From the NCBI GenBank assembly GCA_937139475.1, contig CAKZQF010000222.1, positions 21,363 to 85,362 on the forward strand: a DNA stretch of 64,000 nt, written 5' to 3'. The notes under the pieces were generated by a model. The model ran no database searches, was not told where the DNA came from, and saw only the letters and a list, made by a program, of their open reading frames with translations. This document shows positions 43,434-51,776 of this stretch, one piece after another; positions within the stretch are counted from its first letter, which is position 1, and the number at the start of each line of letters is the position of its first letter. This DNA is from an uncultured Gammaproteobacteria bacterium (GTDB lineage Bacteria; Pseudomonadota; Gammaproteobacteria; Enterobacterales; Psychrobiaceae). Both the position numbers and the translations under genes were made by a program.

Positions 43434-43973
43434 TTAAAGTAATTTATCTCTATATATTGACAACTCTTCAAGCACATTTTCAAACTTTTTATCAATTTCG
43501 ACTCTGAAGTTTTTTAAAGACGCTTCAGAGTAATCTGCACTGATATAAAATGCATTAACAAACTTATCATATTCTTTGATTTTTTCGTGTGCTTTTTTTC
43601 CTCCAAAAAATAGTACCTTAGCAGCAGCCAAGTTAACTTCAGCGTTACAATTTTCAAATAGTTCGTCGCTATATTTTTGACGCTTGTTGATTTGCTCCAC
43701 CATTAATTCAGGATGCTCACCGTCTGCCTCTTTAATCAATCTAATATGATCAAAACAGAGCAAATACTGAAAAAGAGTTGAATGATATAGATTAAAGTGT
43801 TCAACGCACTCTTTTAACATTTCGATGGAGTTTTCAAATCGTTTAGCTTTTGAAGTAAGAGTAGAGGCTCTAAATGCTAAAAAACTCGCAAATATCGAAG
43901 TGAAAACTCCAAATAATCCACCAAGCCCTATTTTTATTGCTGAATCCCATAATTTAAATTCTTCAGGTGACAT
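43434..43973 (-). CDS. membrane-anchored coiled-coil protein
   Basis: 179 residues from the ATG at 43973, chosen for AAGGACG 8 bp upstream; the open frame extends to 44069 but the extra part is not typical. One or two membrane segments near the N-terminus (residues about 9-33, IKIGLGGLFGVFTSIFASFLAF) precede a long helical body. Its layout resembles the 129-aa cassette protein. No family recognised. It is the last gene of the element, reading inward. Confidence 0.65.
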   Translation of the reverse strand: MSPEEFKLWDSAIKIGLGGLFGVFTSIFASFLAFRASTLTSKAKRFENSIEMLKECVEHFNLYHSTLFQYLLCFDHIRLIKEADGEHPELMVEQINKRQKYSDELFENCNAEVNLAAAKVLFFGGKKAHEKIKEYDKFVNAFYISADYSEASLKNFRVEIDKKFENVLEELSIYRDKLL

Positions 43974-44282
43974 TTTATTCGTCCTTATATGCTTGTAGCT
44001 ACAAGAGTCCTGATATAAAACATAGACTAATTGAAGCCATTTTGCAGGGTTTTGTTGTTGTAGGCCCATCTAGCCAGTATAAGGAATACCCCTCAAATCT
44101 CAGGACTTTCCCTATTACACCTTTTTGTTAAGCCGTTTATAGACCAAAATTATCGGAATCTAATACTATAAACCACAACAAACATCCTAGTTACCGTATC
44201 AACTGACATTGTTACTGACACTGTAAATAGAGTTAACTTAAATCGCTGTTCTATGTGATTGTTATTAAAAGGAAGAGTGAAA
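43974..44282. other. right end of the element
   Basis: 309 bp with no supported gene. Contains the right arm-type site (44202-44224) and most of attR. In the integrated state this DNA provides the upstream region of the amidotransferase gene; no clear promoter was identified by eye. Confidence 0.5.
44202..44224 (+). promoter_or_regulatory. right integrase arm-type site
   Basis: Matches 31054-31076 at 22 of 23 bases and in the same orientation, 42 bp inside attR. Two ACTGACAYTGT units in tandem. Confidence 0.65.
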
Positions 44283-44304
44283 TTGTGTGAGCTACTGGGC
44301 ATGA
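44267..44304 (+). repeat. right attachment repeat (attR)
   Basis: Perfect 38-bp copy of 30891-30928. It carries the ribosome-binding site GGAAGAG, the TTG start and the first codons of the amidotransferase gene, so integration leaves that coding sequence complete. Confidence 0.92.
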
Positions 44305-45086
44305 GTGCCAATGTACCAACAGATATTGTATTTAGTTTTACTGGGTTGGTAGAGCGGGGCGGGGTAACTGGACCGCATAAAGACGGTTGGGGTATTACCT
44401 TTTATGATGGTAAAGGCTGTCGCTCATTTAAAGATCCTTTGCCAAGCTGTGAGTCCGAAGTGGCTAAGCTCATTAAAAACTATCCAATTAAAAGTAAAGC
44501 GGTGATTAGTCATATTCGTCAGGCCAATAGTGGCGGCGTGTGTTTGGAAAATACCCACCCGTTTACGCGTGAATTATGGGGCCAAAATTGGTGTTATGCT
44601 CACAATGGTCAGTTAAGTGACTATAAAGAGGTATTACAGCCAACACGTTTTCAACCGATTGGCCAAACTGATAGTGAATTGGCATTTTGTTGGATGCTCG
44701 ATAAGATTTCGCAGCGTTTTGATGCGATGCCAAAAGATACCCAGTTGTTATTCGATTTTGTCAGAAGCCTTGGTGATGAGTTAAAAGCGCTTGGCGTGTT
44801 TAATTTATTGCTCTCAAACGGCGATTATATCATTGCCTATTGCTCTAATAACCTTAGCTGGATCACCCGCCGTGCGCCATTTGGTAAAGCGACCTTAATT
44901 GATACCGACGTGGTCATTGATTTTCACGAAGAAACCACCCCTAATGATATAGTAACGGTTATTGCCACCAGACCACTGACTAATAACGAGTCGTGGCACA
45001 TTATGGCTCCGGGCCAATGTGTGATGTTTAAACTGGGTGAGAAAGTGCACGAGTTTGTGCCCCAGGTTAGTGAAAAAGCAAGTTAG
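44283..45086 (+). CDS. yafJ: class II glutamine amidotransferase (YafJ-like)
   Basis: 267 residues from a TTG start: TTG-TGT gives Met-Cys, putting the catalytic cysteine at the N-terminus as the Gn-AT II fold requires (MCELLGMSANVPTDI). GGAAGAG lies 5 bp ahead. Other family segments are GWGITFYDGKGC, ISHIRQANSGGV, NTHPFTRELWGQNWCYAHNG and QTDSELAFCWML. The enzyme would release ammonia from glutamine for an unknown acceptor. The element inserted in its 5-prime end leaves the protein intact but replaces everything upstream of the ribosome-binding site, so its expression may have changed. Confidence 0.93.
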   Translation: MCELLGMSANVPTDIVFSFTGLVERGGVTGPHKDGWGITFYDGKGCRSFKDPLPSCESEVAKLIKNYPIKSKAVISHIRQANSGGVCLENTHPFTRELWGQNWCYAHNGQLSDYKEVLQPTRFQPIGQTDSELAFCWMLDKISQRFDAMPKDTQLLFDFVRSLGDELKALGVFNLLLSNGDYIIAYCSNNLSWITRRAPFGKATLIDTDVVIDFHEETTPNDIVTVIATRPLTNNESWHIMAPGQCVMFKLGEKVHEFVPQVSEKAS

Positions 45087-45089
45087 AAC

Positions 45090-45122
45090 AATAGAGAGTA
45101 CCAAACTTTGGTACTCTCTATT
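45090..45122. terminator. bidirectional terminator between convergent genes
   Basis: 13-bp perfect stem AATAGAGAGTACC/GGTACTCTCTATT (45090-45102, 45110-45122) with loop AAACTTT. Confidence 0.88.
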
Positions 45123-45131
45123 AAATGTGAA

Positions 45132-45851
45132 CTAGAATTTCAACGAGCTCAATTGTAGATCGGCTTGTTCGGCGCCGTCCTTATATTGTGTCATTTTAAC
45201 GACAACATAATTTAGGCTTGGTGCTGCCCAGATGATGGTTTTACGTGATGAGCCATTACTACGAAGTCGCTCAATTTTAAGGGCTTCGATACGGCCATAG
45301 GGCGTATTAACCGTTTCGAGTCCTTTGCGCTCAAAGAGATATTGCGTTTCACGGCCCTTACGAATGAGGTGGTAGCTAAGTGGCTCTTTGTTGCTGATCA
45401 GATCCTGGCGCAAAGCTAATTGATAGAGCAGTGGATCATAGGTGTACAAGATGGGTTTGATTTGCTTGGTATTACTTTTGTAAGTTGACTCGATGAGGTC
45501 GGCGCCAAAGCTAATGGTTTCTTCACGATCTCGGCCAGTACCTGTGCGGACAAATCGATAGTCTTTCGCACTGAGTAACCCGTCTTTAAGATTAAAATTA
45601 CTCACTTCATTGCGACTATCAGATAGAAATAGCCAGCTGATCTTACTCATTGATTTGATTTGGTAACCATCATCGTTTTTGGTTAGCTGACGAAAACCTT
45701 CCCCTAAGTCGCTACCTTTTCTAAATAGCTTGTAGGTGGCTTGATATGGTTTAAGCGCATCCGCTTTAGATTGCACTTCCTGTGCTTGGGCACCGTAGTG
45801 GCTCAGTGCTAAAATTGTGCTGGTGATAATGAGTGTAATTGTTTTTATCAT
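45132..45851 (-). CDS. DUF3108 protein, exported
   Basis: 239 residues with a signal peptide (about 1-23, ending GAQAQ). Core features of DUF3108: YQATYKLFRKGSDLGEGFRQL, a repeated-strand fold, and C-terminal IIWAAPSLNYVVVKMTQYKDG. Periplasmic, function unknown. Confidence 0.88.
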   Translation of the reverse strand: MIKTITLIITSTILALSHYGAQAQEVQSKADALKPYQATYKLFRKGSDLGEGFRQLTKNDDGYQIKSMSKISWLFLSDSRNEVSNFNLKDGLLSAKDYRFVRTGTGRDREETISFGADLIESTYKSNTKQIKPILYTYDPLLYQLALRQDLISNKEPLSYHLIRKGRETQYLFERKGLETVNTPYGRIEALKIERLRSNGSSRKTIIWAAPSLNYVVVKMTQYKDGAEQADLQLSSLKF

Positions 45852-45956
45852 GTAATTATCTATCCGCGATGTTATGTAAAGTAATGTGTAGGGTTAACCT
45901 AAAAAAGTCGTTACAATACACGTTAATTATAAAGATATAATGGTTTTATCTAAGCG

Positions 45957-46754
45957 ATGCAACAGTGGCAACCTAGTTTTTACAACATTTCTAATATTTT
46001 TACTGATATTAAACAATTATTAAACAATTCCCATTGGCAGACATGGCCAACGTGCGAACAATTAAATCAATTGATACCAGATGATGTTACAAACGTACAG
46101 GGGCAAATATTAACCCTGATTGAACAAACTCCACAGTTACTAAGTGACGGTTTGTATTATGAACAACGCATTTATCAGCAAGGATTAGTGCCAACGCGTG
46201 ATGCTAATTGGCATGATTTCTTCAATGCGCTGATCTATTTGTTATTTCCAAAAACAAAGTCTGAAATCAACCGCTTACATTGTGAGCATATCGATCTTTA
46301 TGGGCAACAAAAGCGCTCTAAGTGTCGTGATGCACTAACCTTACTAGATGAATGTGGCGTACTTATTCCTTATTGTGACCCGTCTTTGGCCGAAAAGTTG
46401 CAAAACCATCAATGGAAAGATGTATTTGTTCAATCACGTGATGCGTGGGGAGAGAGGATTGATGCCGTGGTTATTGGTCATGCAAATTACGAAAAAGCAC
46501 TCACACCCTATATTGGATTTACCGGTAAAGCGCTGTATTTACAAGTTGCGCCAGACTACTTTAGGTTAAATTTACTAGAAAAATATCAATATCTTGATAC
46601 AATCCTTGCGGATAATCTAAGCCACCTTATGCAAGATAACAGTCATCTTTATCCATTACCTATGCTTGGGGTTCCTGGCTGGTGGCCAGAAAACGGCCAT
46701 GAAGAATTTTATGACAACCAAGACTATTTTAGAGCCAAACGTAAAAAGCAATAA
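45957..46754 (+). CDS. DUF3025 protein
   Basis: 265 residues, soluble. Family pattern YEQRIYQQGLVPTRDANWHDFFNALIYLLFPKTK and the C-terminal LPMLGVPGWWPENGHEEFYDN are recognised. Stands 20 bp upstream of the lipid A acyltransferase-like gene, so the two are probably co-transcribed. Confidence 0.88.
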   Translation: MQQWQPSFYNISNIFTDIKQLLNNSHWQTWPTCEQLNQLIPDDVTNVQGQILTLIEQTPQLLSDGLYYEQRIYQQGLVPTRDANWHDFFNALIYLLFPKTKSEINRLHCEHIDLYGQQKRSKCRDALTLLDECGVLIPYCDPSLAEKLQNHQWKDVFVQSRDAWGERIDAVVIGHANYEKALTPYIGFTGKALYLQVAPDYFRLNLLEKYQYLDTILADNLSHLMQDNSHLYPLPMLGVPGWWPENGHEEFYDNQDYFRAKRKKQ

Positions 46755-46774
46755 GAGAAACAAAGAGTAAATTA

Positions 46775-47716
46775 ATGAGCAGTCTAGATCGGTATATATT
46801 TAAGCAACCTTTTGAATGGAGCCTACTCCACCCTAAAAATTGGGGCGCCTGGCTCGTGGTGATGCTTGTTGCCGTTTGTGCCTATGTACCGCCAGTTTGG
46901 CGCGATTGGTTGGCCTGTCGTTTGGCGGCATTGGCCCATAAAATAGCGAAAAAACCTGTGCGTATCATTAATACAAATCTCAAGCTGTGCTTTAAGGAAC
47001 TTGATCAAGAGCAACGGGATAAACTCATTCGCGAGAACCTAGAGATTGCGATGATTTGTCTGCTAGGGCAAGGGGAGTTGGTTTTTCGCTCAAAAGAGTA
47101 CATTCAAAGTCGTGCGGATATTCACCATTGGGAACATTTAGAAAATATTGAAAAAGAGGGTAAAACGGCTATTTTTATCGCGCCGCACTTTTGGGGACTT
47201 GAGTTCTCAGGCATGTCGATTTTAACCCGTGATGTACCGATTGCTACCATGGCCAACAAACACAAAGGCGCTGTGTATAATTGGATGTCGATTAAGCAGC
47301 GAACACGCTTTTGTGATCATGTTTATATGCGCGAAGGCGGCATGCGGGTGATGATTAAGGGCGCTAAGCAAGGCAAGCACCTATTCTATTTACCGGATGA
47401 AGATCACGGTCCTGAAAAGTCAGAGCTAGCAGACTTCTTTGATACACAAAAAGCTGCACTACCAGTATTAAGCCGCATTGCAACCGCAACTAATGGGGTT
47501 ATTGTGCCGTTGTACGTGGCGTATAATCGACAAACACATCGCTTTGATTTAACCCTTGAGCAGCCACTTGATTGTACTAAAGGCTGCTCGAAGGGGGATG
47601 AAGCATTATTTTTAAATAAGCTTGTCGAAGACATGATTGCCAAAGATATCAGTCAATATATGTGGATACTGCGTATTTTTAAGACGCGCCCAGCGGGCGA
47701 AAAGTCACCTTATTAA
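46775..47716 (+). CDS. lipid A acyltransferase-like protein (LpxL/LpxM family)
   Basis: 313 residues. N-terminal membrane segment (about 28-46) then the acyltransferase domain with FIAPHFWGLEFSG (His-x4-Glu), YLPDEDHGP and the C-terminal MWILRIFKTRP. Enzymes of this family add secondary acyl chains to Kdo2-lipid A on the inner face of the inner membrane. Whether this is LpxL or LpxM cannot be decided from the sequence. Confidence 0.9.
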   Translation: MSSLDRYIFKQPFEWSLLHPKNWGAWLVVMLVAVCAYVPPVWRDWLACRLAALAHKIAKKPVRIINTNLKLCFKELDQEQRDKLIRENLEIAMICLLGQGELVFRSKEYIQSRADIHHWEHLENIEKEGKTAIFIAPHFWGLEFSGMSILTRDVPIATMANKHKGAVYNWMSIKQRTRFCDHVYMREGGMRVMIKGAKQGKHLFYLPDEDHGPEKSELADFFDTQKAALPVLSRIATATNGVIVPLYVAYNRQTHRFDLTLEQPLDCTKGCSKGDEALFLNKLVEDMIAKDISQYMWILRIFKTRPAGEKSPY

Positions 47717-47719
47717 AAC

Positions 47720-47751
47720 CTTAAGCTACACTCGTTCTGAGGTAGCTTAAG
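47720..47751 (+). terminator. hairpin after the acyltransferase gene
   Basis: Perfect 10-bp stem CTTAAGCTAC/GTAGCTTAAG (47720-47729, 47742-47751), 12-nt loop, then AT-rich sequence with only short T-runs. A likely but weak terminator, 35 bp ahead of the receptor gene. No TPP riboswitch consensus is found here. Confidence 0.55.
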
Positions 47752-47786
47752 CTTATCAATTTTAATTTTGTAATGGAAAACCAAAC

Positions 47787-49961
47787 ATGAAACCAGCGTT
47801 ATCACTTATCACGCTTGCAATGCTTGCTAGCCCAGCATTCGCTAATAACGAATTATCTACGCAAGCTATCGAAGTAATTGAGGTTACTTCAAACTTTAAG
47901 CAAGAAAACCTAATGAAAGCCCAAGGTAGTATCTCAGTTATCGATAGTGATGAAATTATTACCCGTAACGCACTACATAGTGAAAGCCTGTTAGGTGCTA
48001 TGGCTAATGTTAACTTCTCTAGCGGCGCTAGCCGAGGTAATTTCGTGCAAATTCGTGGTATTGGTCAACGTAGTGAATTTGTTGATCCGACCAACCCGTC
48101 TGTGGGACTAATTATTGATGGCATTAATTACTCTGGTCTTGGCGGTGCTGGCTTGTTATTCGATGTAAACCAAGTTGCACTTTACCGTGGCCCACAGGGC
48201 ACAGTCTTTGGTAATGATGCGATCGCTGGTGTATTAAAGCTAGATTCTGCGCCTGCTGGTGAGAATCAAGATAGTCGTTTATTAATCAGTGCCGGGACAT
48301 TTAACAGTGCCAGTGCAGGATTTGCTGCAGGGGCAAACTTAAGTGATGATGTGGCCCTGCGCTTATCGGCAGTAAAGCAAGTAAGTGATGGTTACATTAA
48401 CAACCTGTTTTTGGACGCGAAAGATACCAATAATATCGATGAGAGCAACGTTAAGCTTAAAGTAACGGCACAGGCCACTGAGCATTTAAGCATTGATGCG
48501 GTAATGCATTATATCGATAACGATAATGGTTATGATGCTTTTAGCCTTGATTTAAACCGTGATACTTATTCTGACCAACCTGGCCGTGACGCACAGCGTA
48601 CGAAAGCTTTTGGTATTACCTCGATTTATGATGGTTTTGATAGTGTCAATATTGAATTGATCGCATCGTCGCTAAGCAGTGATTTAGTCTATAGCTATGA
48701 TGAAGATTGGGCTTATGGGCAATATAGCTGGTTAAGTGATGATCCTACTTACCAACCGGATCCTTGCGACACTGTGCTAGGCCCTTGTTTAGCTGAAGCT
48801 GATGGTTATAGCGCAACGGATGAGTACCTTCGCAGGCGCGAACAAAACAGTGTTGATTTACGTTTATTATCAAAAGAAAACAATGAGTTTTCATGGGTGG
48901 CAGGTATTTATGTTAATCAACGTGATAGTGACTTAACGCGTAAGTATACGTGGCAGAGTCAGGACTTTGTTAGCGCCAATGAACATAAAGACAGTGCTAT
49001 CTATGGCCAATTTGGCTATCAGCTTTCGGCAAAGTCTGAGCTAACAGTCGGTGCGCGTATTGGCCAATATGATATTGATTACAGCGATAACGCAATGATT
49101 AGCGAAGTTGCTGATGACACGCTTTATGGCTTTAATATCTCACTTAAAAACCAAGCTAATGACCAAGCTATGACTTACATCACGCTTGCACGTAGTGACC
49201 GGGCGGGCGGCATTAATGGCGCGGCATTGGCGGAAGCTGGCGATATTGTCGATGCTGACCTTAAAGCATTATTGCTTAGCAACAGTTCGTTTGAGCCAGA
49301 GTCATTATATTCAACTGAATTTGGTGTTAAGGGGCATAGCCTAGATAATCGTTTAAACCTAAAATTAGCCGCGTTTTATCATTACCGTGACAACACGCAG
49401 CTTAAAAGTGGTATTACTTACTTAAATGATGGTGGCGGCACTAAGTTTGTTGATTACACTGACAACGCTGGTTCAAGCCGTGGCTATGGATTGGAGATTG
49501 AAACCACTTATCTAATGAATGACAACATTGAGCTTTACTACAATGTCGGTTATTTAAAAACCAAGATAAAAGATTATGTATCGCCAATCAAAGCAAGTGC
49601 TGGTCTTGATATGCATAATCGTCAGATGGCACATGCACCAAAATATACCTTCAATGTAGGCGCGACGTACCACGCTGATAATGGTTTTTACACTAGCGTT
49701 GAGCTAATGGGTAAAGATTCGTTCTACTATTCTGATAGCCACAATGAGCAATCTCATTCTTATGCATTGACCAATTTAAGTGCGGGTTATCAAGCGGCCA
49801 ATTGGCGTGTTAATCTAAGTGCTAATAATGTATTTGATAAGCAATATGGTGTACGTGGTTTCTTGTTTGGCAATGATCCTCGTGATTTCTATGCCTCACA
49901 CAACTATGAGCAGTTTGGCGCGCCACGTACTGTTGATTTAAGTCTTGAGGTGAAATGGTAA
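47787..49961 (+). CDS. TonB-dependent receptor, probably thiamine or precursor
   Basis: 724 residues. Signal peptide 1-19 ending SPAFA, then a TonB-box-like IEVIEVTSNFKQENL. Plug domain with IRGIGQRSEFVDPTNPSVGLIIDGI and YRGPQGTVFGNDAIAGVLKL, then a barrel. It is the first gene of an operon whose others are a thiamine-binding-type protein, a PnuC-type permease and a thiamine-kinase-like enzyme, so the substrate is inferred to be thiamine or a related compound. The stop codon overlaps the next start. Confidence 0.92.
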   Translation: MKPALSLITLAMLASPAFANNELSTQAIEVIEVTSNFKQENLMKAQGSISVIDSDEIITRNALHSESLLGAMANVNFSSGASRGNFVQIRGIGQRSEFVDPTNPSVGLIIDGINYSGLGGAGLLFDVNQVALYRGPQGTVFGNDAIAGVLKLDSAPAGENQDSRLLISAGTFNSASAGFAAGANLSDDVALRLSAVKQVSDGYINNLFLDAKDTNNIDESNVKLKVTAQATEHLSIDAVMHYIDNDNGYDAFSLDLNRDTYSDQPGRDAQRTKAFGITSIYDGFDSVNIELIASSLSSDLVYSYDEDWAYGQYSWLSDDPTYQPDPCDTVLGPCLAEADGYSATDEYLRRREQNSVDLRLLSKENNEFSWVAGIYVNQRDSDLTRKYTWQSQDFVSANEHKDSAIYGQFGYQLSAKSELTVGARIGQYDIDYSDNAMISEVADDTLYGFNISLKNQANDQAMTYITLARSDRAGGINGAALAEAGDIVDADLKALLLSNSSFEPESLYSTEFGVKGHSLDNRLNLKLAAFYHYRDNTQLKSGITYLNDGGGTKFVDYTDNAGSSRGYGLEIETTYLMNDNIELYYNVGYLKTKIKDYVSPIKASAGLDMHNRQMAHAPKYTFNVGATYHADNGFYTSVELMGKDSFYYSDSHNEQSHSYALTNLSAGYQAANWRVNLSANNVFDKQYGVRGFLFGNDPRDFYASHNYEQFGAPRTVDLSLEVKW

Positions 49962-50221
49962 TGAAACTCTCCGTTGAAATTAGTAACTATCCATTAAATG
50001 AGCAATACATACCGCCAATTAAGAATTTCATTGAGCGCTTGGTTGCTAATCCAAAGTTGCGTACCAGTTGTAACACCATGAGCACGCAAGTCTTTGGTGA
50101 TTATGATGACGTGATGGCAGTTTTAAATCAGGAAATGAAAGATTCATTTGAGCGCTATGGCAAAATGATTTTTGTCTGTAAGTTCATTAACGCTGATTTA
50201 GACCCTGCAAACGCGGAATAA
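49961..50221 (+). CDS. small thiamine-binding protein (YkoF/MTH1187-like)
   Basis: 86 residues from the ATG at 49961, overlapping the receptor stop as TAATG; GAGG lies about 10 bp upstream. An alternative ATG two codons earlier is too close to the Shine-Dalgarno. Resembles the small thiamine-binding domain family (LSVEISNYPLNEQYIPPIKNFI, STQVFGDYDDVM). Its exact job beside a permease is unknown; cytoplasmic binding or regulation is possible. Confidence 0.75.
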   Translation: MKLSVEISNYPLNEQYIPPIKNFIERLVANPKLRTSCNTMSTQVFGDYDDVMAVLNQEMKDSFERYGKMIFVCKFINADLDPANAE

Positions 50222-50223
50222 TA

Positions 50224-50871
50224 ATGGTTGCGAATTTTTTTAACGAAGTGTTGAATCAATTGCTGGCAAGTTCCCTGTGGGAGCTTGCTGCTGTTGCTTT
50301 AGCTATCGCTTATCTTGTGCTGGCAATGTCACAAAATCGCTGGTGTTGGCCTGCTGCTTTTTTTAGCACCATGATTTACGTGGTGTTGTTTTGGCAAAGT
50401 GCGCTGTTGATGGAGTCATTACTTAACGCCTATTACTTAGGTATGGCGGTTTATGGCTGGTATACATGGCAGCAGCGCCCCAATGTTCCGCAAAATGATG
50501 GCCTGCACCCTAATGCGAAAAAAGAGCTGAGTATTAGCTCATGGGCGTTAGCAACCCACATTAAAGTTATAGGCGTATTAACCTTAGTGTCTATTGCGGT
50601 AGGTTACTTTATGGCTAACTTCACTCACGCTGATTTCGCCTACCTGGATGCAACCACCACGGTTTTTGCGTTGTTTGCAACATGGATGGTGACTCAAAAA
50701 GTGTTAGAGAATTGGCTTTATTGGATAGTCATTGATGGCGCATCAATCTATTTATATTTAAACAAGTCTTTTCACCTGACCGCAGGGCTGTTTATGCTGT
50801 ACTGCGTGATGTGTGTTTATGGTTACGTTAAATGGCGCAATGAATATAGACTTAAGCCTGCGATAGCCTAA
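50224..50871 (+). CDS. pnuC: PnuC-family vitamin permease (thiamine-type by context)
   Basis: 215 residues, seven TM helices expected. Family motifs: NRWCWPAAFFSTMIYVVLFWQ, NAYYLGMAVYGWYTW and a C-terminal WLYWIVIDGASIYLY. PnuC proteins move nicotinamide riboside, but relatives beside thiamine genes (PnuT) move thiamine. The neighbouring thiamine-binding and kinase-like proteins favour thiamine. Confidence 0.88.
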   Translation: MVANFFNEVLNQLLASSLWELAAVALAIAYLVLAMSQNRWCWPAAFFSTMIYVVLFWQSALLMESLLNAYYLGMAVYGWYTWQQRPNVPQNDGLHPNAKKELSISSWALATHIKVIGVLTLVSIAVGYFMANFTHADFAYLDATTTVFALFATWMVTQKVLENWLYWIVIDGASIYLYLNKSFHLTAGLFMLYCVMCVYGYVKWRNEYRLKPAIA

Positions 50872-51776
50872 TGCTGCTAACCAAAGAAGTTGTTGCTAGC
50901 TTTGACTATTTTGACAACAAGGTAATCCTTGGCGTAACGCCTATTAAAGTGGGTCTGTGCAATCAAAATTATCAAATTGATTATCACGGTGGCACTGTGT
51001 TGTTTCGTGTATTTGGTGACGTTGCTAAAGCCGAACACCGAGGGTTTGAATTTCAGGTGCAGCAAGTTGTTAGCCACTTGGCCATTGCACCAGTGCCACT
51101 GGTTCATTACCTGGTTGCTGACACGCCATTACAATTTAAACAATGGTGCGAAGCCCAAAGTAAACCCAATAATGGTGTGATGATAACCGAGTTTTTTGCT
51201 GGCAAGCGCTGGAGCGATATCACGCCATTATCTTCTTCAGCAATTTGCAAACTTGCTCAGCAAATGCACTGCCTGCATAACACAGCGCTTAGCTCCCCGC
51301 TTGATGAGCATCGTGATGGACTTGAATTGTTAGCGCATTATTGGAATGCGTTTCATGATAAAAGTCTATCGTCGATTGAGCGTTTTGAGCGTATAGTCAC
51401 CAGTCTTAGCGATTTTAGTTTGGATAGTGATAGTTTGATACATCGTGACTTAAATCCAACCAATATATTGGCGAATGCAGACAGACAGGTAATTATCGAC
51501 TGGGAGTTTTGCCGCAATGGTGATCGTTATGTCGATATCGCCACAATCATTGTCGAACTTGAATTGAACGCTCGACAAACGACGTTATTGCTAGATAGCT
51601 ATAATCTGTCTGCTATCAATAAGGTAGGCAATGATGACAAGTTACACCAATGCCAAATTTATTATTTAGCCCTATGCTGGCTTTGGCAACCAATGACCCT
51701 TAATCAGCAAGATAGCGCCAATTATCACGCTAAATACCGTGAGCAATTAGATCACTTATTGGTGGCTGAAACCTGA
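50871..51776 (+). CDS. aminoglycoside/thiamine-kinase-like phosphotransferase
   Basis: 301 residues. Kinase motifs: catalytic LIHRDLNPTNIL (HxDx4N) and metal-binding VIIDWEF. Its start overlaps the PnuC stop (TAATG). Phosphorylation would trap the imported vitamin in the cell. Thiamine kinase is inferred from the operon, not from a unique motif. The 3-prime end overlaps the convergent yvcK gene by 25 bp. Confidence 0.82.
   Translation: MLLTKEVVASFDYFDNKVILGVTPIKVGLCNQNYQIDYHGGTVLFRVFGDVAKAEHRGFEFQVQQVVSHLAIAPVPLVHYLVADTPLQFKQWCEAQSKPNNGVMITEFFAGKRWSDITPLSSSAICKLAQQMHCLHNTALSSPLDEHRDGLELLAHYWNAFHDKSLSSIERFERIVTSLSDFSLDSDSLIHRDLNPTNILANADRQVIIDWEFCRNGDRYVDIATIIVELELNARQTTLLLDSYNLSAINKVGNDDKLHQCQIYYLALCWLWQPMTLNQQDSANYHAKYREQLDHLLVAET

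Larger units (their letters stand above)
30891..44304 (+). mobile_element. 13.4-kb integrative element in the 5-prime end of a class II glutamine amidotransferase gene
   Basis: Bounded by a perfect 38-bp direct repeat (30891-30928 and 44267-44304), with the integrase gene just inside the left end and matching arm-type sequences inside both ends. Contents in order: tyrosine integrase, Kiwa-type KwaA/KwaB, GNAT and ASCH pair, repressor, AlpA-like regulator, three small genes, HUH replication initiator, a tandem hairpin repeat array, then cassette-like genes (55-aa ORF, membrane coiled-coil protein, HEPN protein, K+ channel) and a further membrane protein. No capsid, tail, relaxase-secretion or transposase genes are seen. 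Many genes are more AT-rich than the flanking chromosome. It is best described as a rolling-circle-type integrative element carrying defence genes; whether it moves as a satellite of a phage or plasmid is unknown. Confidence 0.88.

Noticed and set aside
43217..43507. 96-codon frame near the right end of the element
   Set aside because: TTG start without Shine-Dalgarno, and 74-bp overlap with the convergent gene; kept only as a possible remnant.
47717..47786. Possible TPP riboswitch (CTGAG in the leader of the TonB receptor)
   Set aside because: The leader is only 70 bp and the CTGAG lies in the loop of a plain hairpin; none of the other conserved THI-box parts are present.
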